Shown here one piece after another: positions 1 to 12,000 of a stretch of DNA of 64,000 nucleotides; position 1 is the first letter of the stretch, and each line of letters starts with the position of its first letter. Location of the stretch: contig QEYB01001046.1 in assembly GCA_017562135.1 (NCBI GenBank), positions 1,984,001 to 2,048,000 on the forward strand, given 5' to 3'. Made by a program: the position numbers and the translations under genes. The notes under the pieces are model-generated. The model was not told the origin of the DNA and did not search any database. It saw only the letters and a program-made list of their open reading frames with translations. The DNA comes from Dipylidium caninum. Taxonomy: Eukaryota > Platyhelminthes > Cestoda > Cyclophyllidea > Dipylidiidae.

Positions 1-2970
1 AGACAGCTCGTACCCACCCCCACCCACTCTATGCTGTCCGCGCACCTTCCGTCTCAGTGGGAAAGAGTGCCCCGTGGCAATGACAGCATAACTTATTGCA
101 ATTAGTGTCATCGTCAAAGGTGCTCATCATTTATGCGTCCACCTATATTGTTGGTACGAACCAGTATCTAGGCTTTTTCTTCCCCTAATTTCTGCTAGAC
201 CTGCTTAATATACACCATCCCATCTTCCATAGTATTTGCCCGCTTCATTGCTTCGATGGAATGTCAGTTGCATTTTATGTTCCCTGGTTGTTATGGCAAG
301 TATCTTAGATACGCCTTTGTCGCCTTTCGATTCCGCCTCCAAATTACTGACTCGACAGCCCACTTAAAATGCGTGATTGCGGATTTAAACAACCAAATCC
401 CATCCAGTTCTAAATGCCCCAACCGACGGGGTATCACAATTCTCTGCTAATTCAACCCTACGAGCCTAACAGCATTCCCATTACGATGTCTGAAAATTTG
501 ATCTGAGGTAAAGGGGATGGTGGGATTTTCGGGACTCGTTTTGACCATCGTCTGGCGGACATAGTCGAGTAGCAATATATCAGCGAGCCGAGTTGCGACC
601 TTCATCGCACCAGACAATCGTTAGCGTCGAATCCCGCTGATCTTGTCCCGTCTGCATTTCGGGGCATCATAGCTTACCTCGGCACTGTATGCGTCCATTA
701 GGTGCCTAAAGTAGCCCTTTTCTGAGTTACGATTCAAATTTGAACTTCAGCATCTCTTTACTTCTACTTATATCGGCCTAGCGCCCGAGCTCCCTCCAAG
801 TACATTGGCGGGCCCAGAAAGGCTGGCGTAAATGTGCTAATACCTTGCAAAAGGGCCGTGGACTACCACGGGGGTCGACAGTGGGTCACGATGGAGTGGG
901 GGCTCTTGTCCTGTCGCATATCCTCGAAACATGATCAAACTCACATGCTGCTGTGGGGACCTAGCCTCCTCCCTCTTATGAATGCCACCGTGTAGAGGCC
1001 CTCACATTTTTATTAGCTTTTAGCAGACACCCTATGCGATGATTATTCTTTGTTTGATAACAAAGTTGTTGGATGGAACACTAATGTGTCCCTTTGGTCT
1101 GAGCCCCCCTTCTACGGTGGAAGGGGTAAAATCTCGGCGGTATAGTTAGTTTCCGGTCAGAGGGCTTCTAACAGTTAATTAGAACAACAACCTTATTTTG
1201 TTCTATTAAAGTCACCCACATTCCGCCACATCCGCTCCACGTGTGTACGTGTGTATGCGCCGTTTGACCGGATGGAGGAAGCTCATTCCCCTCCGCTATG
1301 AACGGTCAAAATTACATGACTGCGCCGCGCAACTATTACCACTGCTGCATGCTGGCCGCCCATATGTGGTCAACTTTTCAAGCATAATCAGCACTTATCC
1401 TTGTCTTCTGGCGGTGGAAATCCCAGACAGAAGAGTTTAGTACGGCCTGTCTTCCTATTGCCTGACCTCGTGTCCAAAGGACATAAAAATTCTTCTCCGC
1501 CGTCTTACTGGTTTGCGTGGAACTTTTTGAGGTGTTTATTCCGTGTGGTTGATTGTGCCTAGCGACTAAGAATATCTGACGAATCGTTTGTCTAAATATC
1601 ATTGTACAAATTTAAAAATGCGAAATGCATGCGAGGTCTCTAGTGATGTATCTTCTGCATGATTTCATGGCACCGCGCCGGGCCACCAGTAATCCCTTCG
1701 GGGGATGGATTGGGACGGGGGCACGAGTGCACTCTGCTGCTCTTCACCCACTCCTTTTCGGACGGACGAGGCTACGCCTCCCCAATTTCCGCCATCGACA
1801 TGAGTGACAGGTAGTGTGAAAGAGCTGACAACACCTAAATTTCCCACTTTATTTTGCCCTCCTTCAATGGTAGCTGAGCCTGCGACGCTGCGGTGGCAGA
1901 ATGCTGTGAGGTTTTTATTTAAAATGAGTCGCTGATCTCCTCGAAGACTCTAATCATGATAAAACAAAACATCGAATATGGCTTTTGAGTCTTAGTTTCT
2001 TTCAATTGTCGATGATGAGGTGGGACCGTTCGCGTTTTGAAGGTGCACACCAAAAATGTATAACTTTTAATCTACTTTTGTGTTGGTTTCCCGTCCGCCA
2101 AACTACCGCATTTACTCCTTCTTCCTACACAACTAATTCTCCCTACAAAACAATTGTCTACTCGCATAAAATGTGGCGAAAACAGAGATCTCACCATCTG
2201 CCCACTCGACCACCTTTGCTGGGCGCAGTGTTTAGATTGTGCAAGCTTCCCTGCTTTTAAACTAATTAATAATTTTACGGACAGCCAGCAAAAGGGGACG
2301 CAGCGGTGACACCAGTGTAGGCGAGTTCATTCTTTGCGCTCTGAGATCCCTTTCGACTTGACTTTTCCGCCAAACAATGTGTGGACTAAAGTTGCCATTC
2401 GCTGACGACTGAATTAACAGTGTCGGGGTATTTGTCCGCCCAAAAACGAGGAAGTCTCATTCACCCAGTGCTTTTCATTAACGTTTTGTAAGATGGTTTC
2501 ATGGGCGTACTATCCAGCCCATCTCTCTTGTTCCGATACTACGTAGCTGAAGTGTGACCTTCTCCAGTCAAAGATGAAGTTATCATTTCACGTGGAGCAC
2601 TTCCCATTCCCTGGCAAATTGTCTTTGTGAGCTTATTTGGAATTTGTGCGACCTCCGATGGCATTACATTATTTGACTTTATGTTCTCTCTCATATGTTC
2701 CTTCACATGCATGTCTTCATTGTTAATTCATTTCCTTATTCCTCTACTATATTCATTTGCACTTTTTTCCTAATCCTGTCGTATTTGCTCCGCACGGTGT
2801 CAGATGGGCAGTGTGGTTGAGAAATGCAACTTATTCTTGAGTCATAGTTTTGGTTGAATTTATCCCACGAACGCCCCCCGCCCGCCTAAGGCGTCTGCAT
2901 TCCTCAAGCGCTGGCGGTCGGAGCGTAGGCCAAAATGAGGAATTAATGCTGACTGCCTTTTGCCACGTAG
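1..2970. other. 5' flank or upstream intron of the convertase gene, no recognised exon
   Basis: I looked here for the signal peptide and the first part of the prodomain (family motifs such as a Gly-Phe-x-Asn-x-Gly stretch and a Tyr-His-Phe stretch) and found no convincing exon with usable splice sites. Several short open frames exist but none resembles the family. The last bases before 2971 form a splice acceptor, so at least this end is intron. The missing N-terminal exons may be further upstream, or be too short to see by eye. Confidence 0.6.
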
Positions 2971-3072
2971 GTGCGGTGGGCAGAACAGCAGGTGGCGAAA
3001 GTTCGAGTGAAGCGCGACGTTTACCACCAACCTCCGCCGAATGACCCCAGTTGGCCTCGAATGTGGTATCTG
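2971..3072 (+). CDS. Convertase exon: prodomain end and autocleavage site
   Basis: The 34 codons read [18 protein letters not shown] followed by a Pro-rich linker and [11 protein letters not shown]. This matches the furin-family junction, where a Trp-x-Glu-Gln-Gln helix end precedes an Arg-x-Lys-Arg site and the mature enzyme begins with Asp-Val-Tyr. Established knowledge: the enzyme cuts itself after this Arg to release the inhibitory propeptide. The acceptor is TTTTGCCACGTAG at 2958-2970 and the donor is GTAAGT at 3073. Both ends are phase 0. The exon is too short to appear as a long open frame and was found by looking for the conserved Trp-Tyr-Leu just before a donor. Confidence 0.93.
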
Positions 3073-6000
3073 GTAAGTCTTCATGACCGGGGCTGAGAAG
3101 GCGCCGGGGCGAGATCGCCCCCCTCCTCCCCCCCGCCTGGCTGCAGCTCGCCCCACCCCCCTCCACGCCCCTCCTCCCCAAGCCCCGTCATCACGACTTA
3201 GAGGCGCCCGCCTGACTTAAAGTACACATGTACACAGCAGAGGGGCATTCCATCGGGCCCGAATGCACACTCCGACCGCTTATTCGTCACCTCCTCTCTC
3301 GGTGTGTCTAAATTTGAGTTTTATGGCGTGACTCACTGAATACGTGCGGACAGGACAGACACTGGCCACGTGGCCTTTGTCAATCACGCCTTATTTTCTC
3401 CGCCGTCTGCCTCCCGGGCGCATTTGTGCGTGCATTATGAGGCCCTTCCTCTCACCCTCTCGCCGCCCCTCCCGCCTCACCTCCCCCCGTTGAGGTTGTG
3501 ATCACAAAGCCTCGGCAGTCTTTCCATGTGGGACAAAATCGGCTATTTCTTGTCCTCTTTTCTTTCAATTTCGCTTTCATTAGTTATTTTTATTTATTCC
3601 ATCTTTGCTACTCGAATGTACCACCACTGTGGAGTCGACGAACAGAAGTGGCCCCGCGCCTCTTGCTTCCTTATCAGTGTGCTCGTTGGAGCCTCAGTCG
3701 CATTCTTATCTCGCCTGAATTGGATGTAAAGACTGATCTTCATCACATCAACATTCAGGAAGCCATTTGGAGGCATGCGATTTACGATATCCTTCAAAAA
3801 CCGTTTTTTCTCTGGATGTCAGAGCATCCAACCCACCAGACGGTTAATTCGGTAAAGCGGTTTATGGGCGAAGCGCAAATTTAAAGTAACGACGACCTCT
3901 TCATGGGAAATCCATTCCAAATGTACCTACATAAGAGCTCTGGAAATAGCGCGAATAATTGCACTGCATTGCATTAGAATGTTGACACTATGTCGATGTC
4001 GTTTTACTCCTGAGTTGGGCGCCGCCAGTGCTCTCGAAAAGGTATCAAATAAACTCTGTGTGGACACTGTGTTTTTATCTCTGTTTTTTTCGAGGAATCG
4101 TGTTAGATTTAGCGAAGTTACTTTTCGTTAGTGAGCGAATTAACCAGACTTTTGTCGATAAGTTTCCACCAATGGTAAAAACTAAAATGAAAAAAATACA
4201 AAATTTTCCGTATTATTGGGAAGGCACTTTGTTACAAACGACGAGGATATGAAAATCGTCTGAAAGTCCTCTTCTTCTTTTACAGAGTAATTTATTAGGC
4301 CTATGATTTTCTCCCTTTACCTTTTTACCTTTGCCTTTAAATTCTTTGTCAGGCGATAATAATAAGTTCTCAGGAACTACCACTCTGAGATGGATGCGGT
4401 TGGGTAAAGTGGTAGACGAGAACTCTCCTCTCGTTGTGACCTCCGTCGCGCCTTCTTTCCCTCTTAGCCTTTCATTCTCACCAACACGCCTAATTGCCTT
4501 GCTTTTACCGCGTTCGCTCCTTCTCCTCCTCCTCCTCCTCCTCCTCCTCCTGCGTACTTTTCCCTCGGTCTGAGCAGGGCACCGGATGCGCTAGTGACCT
4601 CTCACCGTCTGTACAACATCCTCAGCTTAAATTAAAAGGCAGATTTCCCTGCATCACACTGTCTCCTCCTTCCCATGGCAAAATTTACTTGAAGTCCTCC
4701 GCAAAAGTGGGCTGCGTGTTTCTGTTGCCCTAGTTACTGCCAAATAATCCGTATTAACCGAGCGAGATATCCTTCATACGCGCTGCGCCCACGAGACCCG
4801 CATCTCTAATGGGCTTTTCTACGGTCTGCGAACTTCAGAAAGAAGACACAATTGATGTGTTGGGCTGTTAGATCCCCTAAATGCAGGACGCCTTTGCTTA
4901 GTCGGTCAGAGGCAATATCATAACCGGTTAGACCATTTGCTGTTTGACATAGCAGAGTTAGTGGCTGCCGAGCCTGCACCAAGGGCGCTGAAATGCTGTC
5001 CTTAACGCTCCAGCAGCCGAACTATGCTTGCTGCTACCTCATGTACCCTAGTGCTTTCGAAGCGAAATTTCCCGTCCACTTATTCACACGCTAAAACAGT
5101 CTTTGCTTATTTACAAGTAACATGCAGCACCTGTTTACTAAAGGTTTCGTCAAGTGATGTGAGTCGGTACCTCCACTGGATGAGTGACTGGGTGAAATAT
5201 TAATTTCCCTGGCAGTGAAATTTCTTTATCAAGCGCCTAGCAAACATTAAGACGTTAAGGGTTGTTTACTTGTGCACCTCACCCGCCCACTGTTTGCGTG
5301 CTCGTGTCGGGCTGTGTTCTCTCCACCTCGTCCAGCACCGCCTCGCCTCGGCCCGTCTCCTCCTTCTCAGCCGAAATGTCTTTCATTAGCTAGACTGTCT
5401 GACCTACTGTTGATCAAAAGTCAGGCTATTAATCAAAAAACCCTGAAATGGGTGGGTACATAAATCTGAAACTTAGAATATGCTGCTTTTCCGTCAAGAA
5501 TCGAGGCGGACCGGGCGGCATTGACATGAACGTCCGGTCGGTGTGGGCACGGGGCTACGCGGGCCAGGGAGTTGTTGTCAGTATCCTCGACGACGGACTG
5601 GAAACTGACCACCCGGATCTCAAACCCAACTACGTGAGTCCCTTCCGTTATTCCCGTTTTGGCTACCAACATATTCATGCTTTTGTACGCACAGTAGCGA
5701 TGTCACAGATGAATCTTCGCAAATCTGTAACACCTTAAGTTGTCTACTTTGGAGTTCCCCCCCACTCGTCTTCTTAACCCTCTATTCGGGCCTATTTTAG
5801 AGGTACAAAGCTGTACCCAACAACACTACGAGCGCATAGAAGCAATAAAAGACTGTCAGCTTAATCCACCGATGTCCATTTGCACCTCATTTACCGGGGG
5901 TAAGGGTATTCCGTATGGCTAAATAGTTCAGTAGATTTGACAGTTCCGCGTAACTAACCAGCGCAAAAGAATTGGTAAGAGCATCAGAGGTGGAGACTTT

Positions 6001-9000
6001 CCTTAACCATGTCGCCAGCCTGTGTAGCCCCAACAATTATTTAGATTACAATGACTACTTCATCAATTATTTTTGGATAGACTTGCAGCATACTCTCGAA
6101 GGGGTTTGTATAAAAGTGACTCTTCGAAAGGCAGTGTCTAAAATTATTATTTTCCCTTCAAGGCAAGTGCCAATGATGAAGCGGCAGCATTTGGTGTTCA
6201 CTGTCTTGCGATGATCACCCACTTAGGGGCGAGGTTCGTGGGATGGGATGTCGTTTGCAGCACGACTCTTATTAAAGCCTGAACAAACGAGAACGCATAC
6301 CCCTAGTGTCGAGTGTGTATTTTACGTGCAGACAGGAAACAGTAACGTTTTATTTTTGTGAACATGCAAAGGTGGTGGTGGTGGAAGTGGAAGTGGGAGT
6401 GAGAGTGGGGCAAGAATTAAGGCTCTCGCCCCGCGGAATGGGTTATAAGAAAATAAAATTTATTTTAAAAATGCATGTGACAAGTAAAAAAAGGAATATG
6501 TGCGACCACTCCCTGGGTAGTTCAGGCTTATCTGCAGAACTGACGTGAACCATTTATGCGTTAGGCAAAATGCTACTTTGCCTGGGTGATTTGTCCCACT
6601 GGCAGGGCTGTGTGAGCATGCGCTTTTGCATCCGCTTCCCAAGCGAAATGACAGTCTTGCCGCATTTTTCTTGTTTTCAGCACCCCCCTTCCCCCCCCTT
6701 CATCCTCCCTCCTGAGGCGTACTACTAACGAAAATCGAGCTTTTGTGTTCTGTCCTCGAATCCCCGCGCAAAGTAGTAACCACGCGGAAGTGGGCGACGA
6801 GGGCTGATGCAAACAATCACTTGACGTGATGTTTGAATTGAGTCACTTGGGCAGTCAACAGTGCAGTTCGAGACTTCATTTACTCAAAGACAATGTCTTG
6901 TCCACCCATTGTGCTCAATGCGCTGGTCAGATCCGACTCTTCCGACTTTCGTGAGGCCGTCCCACTAAAAGCTGGTGGCCACCGATGTGGAATTTGAATC
7001 ATAGACTACTCCAAAATACAAATAGTGCTATTACAATATACAGAACTAAACAAAGTGATAAAGTCCCCTCCTGTTTGCATTTTTCTTCCCCATGATGGCA
7101 TCGCATTTCCTTAAGGCCTACCATCCGTGTCCCTAAACGGGCAAATGCAAACGCCCACAGACTCCTGCCATTCCTTGTCTCAAATGTCCTAACCGCCCCG
7201 CTCAGAAACGCCTGTTCAGAAGACCGCCAAGGTTGCTGCTACATGCATGCACTAGACTTGTGGGAACATCAGCCGCGTACGTCTCGGAATGGATGGTAAA
7301 GGCATCACTAACTTCTTCGGTGAACTGTCGGCCATTCCCGAATTTTCTGGCTCGCAGAAAAACATTGATGCCACCGAACTCTACTTTATGGAGGATTGGA
7401 CTCGTGCAACCCCTGGCACCAGAGTTGCTGTTTGTCTCTTTCTAAGAAAGCCAAAATTTAAAGAAGCAGAGACGTGGAACAACCGGGTTTTCTGGCGGCG
7501 GGAAGCAACTACAGGATAATTTGAACAAATCTTGGCAATGTTAATCCTAACGATGCGTCAAAATGACAAAATTCCATGACGCATAAGAGGTTTCTACCGT
7601 TATCGTGAAGATCGAAAATAAATTGTTTCGTTACTACTTTATCTTAGGTCACTTGTCTTTGCAAAAGTACATTCACAAGTTTGTTGTATTCACAGAGCGC
7701 AGGAGGAGAGGATTTTACGCGGATCCATCTCGTGGGGTACAAGCGTTTCCTGACAAATTACGTACACCGTTTAAAAGTTTGGCGCCACGCACAATTTCTA
7801 CTTCGCGTCGCTCCACTCTCCCCTACCAACCCGCCGGGGTTTTCTGTCCGAGAACCTCTGTGTAACGATAGGCAAGCACGATTTGTCATGCGTCTGGGAA
7901 TGTGTTGGCCCAAAATGTCCTTCGACAAGCCACAAACACTCAGACCTCAGAGTGGTTGTCCCATTGGCTAAAGCTACATTCAAAAAGCCCACAACTGTCC
8001 TGACTGGTGGAAACGCCGACAAAGAAAACAGATTTTTTTCCCAATCCCAAAACAATTGCGTCAACTTTTGAGCACCGAAATGAAAATAAGTGTTGGATAA
8101 AATAATTAGTCTGATTGGCGTCCCGTCTCCTTTTTTTAGCTGTATTGCAGCTTTGTAATTTACTCATTTTTGTCCTTGGCCTGTTAAATCCCTTTCTTAG
8201 ACTGGATTTGAATCGTTTTCTCTGTTTTTTACCTTCGTCAACGCCAATAAAAGTTACAGTTCACGAGCTCAAGTTATGACAACTCACCTACTACAGCGTT
8301 ATTACCGTTTACTCAACAAAAGCAAAATGAAATGGCCACTAGATAGACAACACACGGGCCATTGTCGTTTCACCTGTTCATTATCTTGAAGCCTTAAATG
8401 ATGGCCATGTAAATTGTTTTTACGAGTCCCAAAAGAGAAAATGACCATAAGAAGCTGGGGATTATGCGCCCCTCGAGACTTTGACATCTCGGTTGGCCAT
8501 GCCCCGTCCTTATTGGACTGCTTCGGACAGATGATCAGGCAGAAGCAGTGAATCCAAGACCCCGGGCAGGGAGTCTTTTTGTGTTCCTTCCCTTTCCATT
8601 CGGGAAGCCAGTTTCGTCTCCGAAGAGGCTATTTGTGTAGCTGTACACAGTCGGATGATTGAGAAGGAATTGTGACTAGACTGTGCCGCCTTGACATTCG
8701 AAATGTCAGGTGAACCAACGGGTAAAACATCCTGCCTAAATTCTCACTATAATGTAAAAAGTTTGGTTGTTAGACACAGAGCTCTCGCGAGCTACTATAA
8801 CCACCTGCGGCTTACAGTCAGTTATGTGAACTTTCAACCTCTCAAAGTGGGAATTTTCCGTCTGCAAGGAAGCGATGAAGTAACATGTGTTGGACTAATA
8901 TGAACTATTCGACTGGCCGTTTCCTTTTCTGCGCTTTGCTTTTTGCAAATTTTCGTATTCTAAACAAAAAGCACGCATTAGCAGTCATTTTAGCGCCTTG

Positions 9001-12000
9001 AATTGGGAGAATTTATCCACTCTCCTCGCATTGGACACGACATAACTTGCATGGGACGGTACTTGCAGTGACTTCGCGGACCGGAAATAAAGTTTGGTGG
9101 AAGAGCAAGCCAAGTGTGGACATTCATGCGTGGAACTTTGCATGACTGTCGGTGCTGCGTGACCCCTCTGTTCTCTGCGCCCCCGGCACGACATGTCCGA
9201 GCCCCCCCCCCCTCCCCCTTTTCTCCCCTCCCGTCAGCGGCACCCACCCACCCACTCACTCACTCACCACGTCTTAGGATTGAAAAAGCAAAATAGACCG
9301 GGCTAATGTGTTCTATTTCCACCTCTTCTTTTTATAGGACAAACGCGCCTCATTTGACGTCAACAGCAACGACGAGAACCCCGACCCGCGTTATGTGGAG
9401 CGCGATTTTAGGAACATCAAGTCAGTGATCCCCCTTTTTGTATACCTCAATCAACCACCCAACCGTCAAGACGACCTAATCTCCTTGAGATGAGGGTCAA
9501 GATCAGAGTCTGTTTTTTATTTGTTCCCTTCCATGCAGAGGTGTTCCTCGACCCTAAGGTGACCTCTTCCCACATCAAAATAACCTGTATCGGTCGGCGA
9601 AATCGCAGGCGTCAGAGCTGTTGCCATGTGCATTAGGGTAAGAACTGGGCGTTGATGCTGCTTTCAGGAAGACAGAGAGGCAATTTGCAGTGGACCTTTG
9701 AGGGACAGGGTTCTTGATTATTTCCATTTATTGGCCTCAATCAGCTTCCTTACAATTGTCTTCTTACTGCTGTCGTCAACTGCACTAGTCGTCAGACAGT
9801 ACGTCGGATAGTTGCTGCGACATTTTCCCCGAAATTATGAGAGTCGTTTCAAAAAATTACACTTTTGTCGTGATATTCCTCGTCATACATGAGACACCGG
9901 TCCCGACCCCAGTCCGGTCACTCGGCCTGCTGCTGTGTAGGCTGAGTAACATTCCCAAACCTCCGATGCATATTTGTTCAATTTTAGGGGAAATTTCCAT
10001 TTCTGTTTCCGTTTCCGCTCCTAGCCGACATTCAGTCAAGGGGTTTTGGTGGTATTTTGGACACCAACTCCTCAGAGGTGTGCCTTGGCACCTCGCTAGA
10101 GGTCTTACTTAACGAGAGTGGTGTTAACGTCATTTTTGCACTAAAATAGTACACTCTGACGGTTTGCCGTGCGGGGATATTTCAAAAGCGGCATGTCCGC
10201 CTAGTGCACATCTCATCTGACCACCATTTTACGACTTATTAAACCACTTTACTCACCACACCTGCAAATTTTTATGATCCGGATGTGTATACATGTACGT
10301 ACATGCGACAAACGGTTTAGTTTGTTCGAGGGAGACTTGCGCACTGCCAGGGACGGTATTTCAGGGTCCAGCATCAGTAGGTTTAGCCGGTGACCCCAGC
10401 TATGTCAAAACAACCTCTACGAAGTGACCTTTCCCGAAGTTCGGCGTCTTATCAGTGGACTTTTCGGTGGATATCCTGGCCGTGGGCGGACTTGTTTTTG
10501 TGCCCCTTGCCCGTCTGCTCTTTTGCCAAAACAGTAGAACAAAATTAGCGATCCGGTCAACGGAGACTAGACCGATTATACTGCATTGTAGCCGGTTCAG
10601 CTCCAACCGCCGCTATTCCGTTAACCTGTAACGAACATTTGTAACTTCAAGTGTTGCTTTAAGCTTTTCTCATCCTCGCCATCTGCATAAACAAGCAACA
10701 CATTTCTTTGTAAAAGGGGCAACAAGTGAGTGGATCCATTCACTTTCCGCGAGGGATTCTCGGAACCCGCGGGTCGTAGATTATGATTTTGTTTTTGAAG
10801 TGGTGAGAAAACGAAACACAGGATGGTGGGTGACAGGTATGCGCGGTGCGTTGCTCCACTCCGCCCCCTATTTTGTCACACACTGTTGTATCAACCTTCA
10901 GATTACCCTAAAAATAGTCATACTCCCGAGAACTTAACGTTTTCTCCGATGGATCTGGGAAATTTAGCTACTCGACGGGAAGCCATCTGTCCCCAGTGTA
11001 TCAAACCCGACTCATTTCCACCCTCTTGCCGTTTGACGAGCCATTCGTCTACTACTGCTCCCTAAGTGTCTTTTTGGGCCAAATAAATGCAGCCATCCAG
11101 CCCTTATTATCCCAAAATGCTAAATATATTTTTAGAAAGTGTCCCCTTTATGTGCATTAGACTATGGAATAGGGAAGATGAGTAGTGGATTATTCAAGGC
11201 ATTTCTAATAGGGCGGAAGTGTCCACTTGACGTAGCCGCGTCTGGTTTCTGTGGAGGCGAGGTGAAGTTAAGGTCTGTCTTTGGGGCGAGGTACCGCCAA
11301 TTGGCAAAACTTCGTGTCGACATGACGAGTGGAGAGTTTAACGTGAAGAAACGATCGCCTGATTCCCCTATCTTCTATCCAAATGATTTATTCCAAAGAG
11401 GTTGAATTTCCGAGAATGCACAAACTTAAAACGTTTCTTTTGGCACGGACGGCATTGTCTTCGGCATATATTTCTTCGTCCTGATGTCTGACGGAAGCTT
11501 GGCATTTTGACTGCGCTTTTCGGAGAGCGCAATGCATGACGGGTGGGGCGGTGAGAAAAGTGAGTTTGCCTTCCTGAGAGAATTCCGAATGACCTCGCAG
11601 ATGTGACGAAATGGCTGACCTAAGAGAATCGCTGAACGCTCGATATCACGGCGGCCATTTCTTTCTTCTCGAAAGTCTCAGGAGGCAAAGCCCTCGCCCC
11701 CCCCTCCCCCCGCCTCATGTGGTCTGTGCATATCGAGCAGGTTACGGCTTTCGAGGCTAGTTGGGCTCCTAAATAGGCGCTCCTTTTTCCCAAATTTTAA
11801 ATTTTGAATAGTGGTACAAATATCATTTTTCTTGCCGAAAACGGCTACTTATCTGGATGAACTTGTGTAAATTATAAGAGCACTTCACACAGAAACTACA
11901 ATTTTTGATGTGTTTCCCATCCCTACATTGAAGGTGCTCTAGTGTGTATGCCTTTCTTCGATGCCTGCAAAATCCACATCCTGACGACGACATTCGGCTG

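Larger units (their letters stand above)
3073..5498 (+). other. Convertase intron, C-rich tract and CTC microsatellite
   Basis: No further exon is needed here, because the flanking exons join in phase (MWYL to NRGGPGG). The first 110 bases after the donor carry a very C-rich tract (3117-3182) whose complement has several G-runs. A TCC/CTC microsatellite lies at 4522-4551. Otherwise I see nothing but short chance open frames. Confidence 0.75.

Noticed and set aside
2569..2628. Possible prodomain exon starting SKMKLSFHVEHFPF
   Set aside because: It follows an acceptor-like CTCCAG, but it lacks the conserved prodomain residues and the reading phase to 2971 is unsupported.
3498..3884. 128-codon open frame on the + strand in a convertase intron
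   Set aside because: It is rich in Phe and Leu from pyrimidine-rich DNA, resembles neither the prodomain nor any known exon, and the flanking exons join in phase without it.
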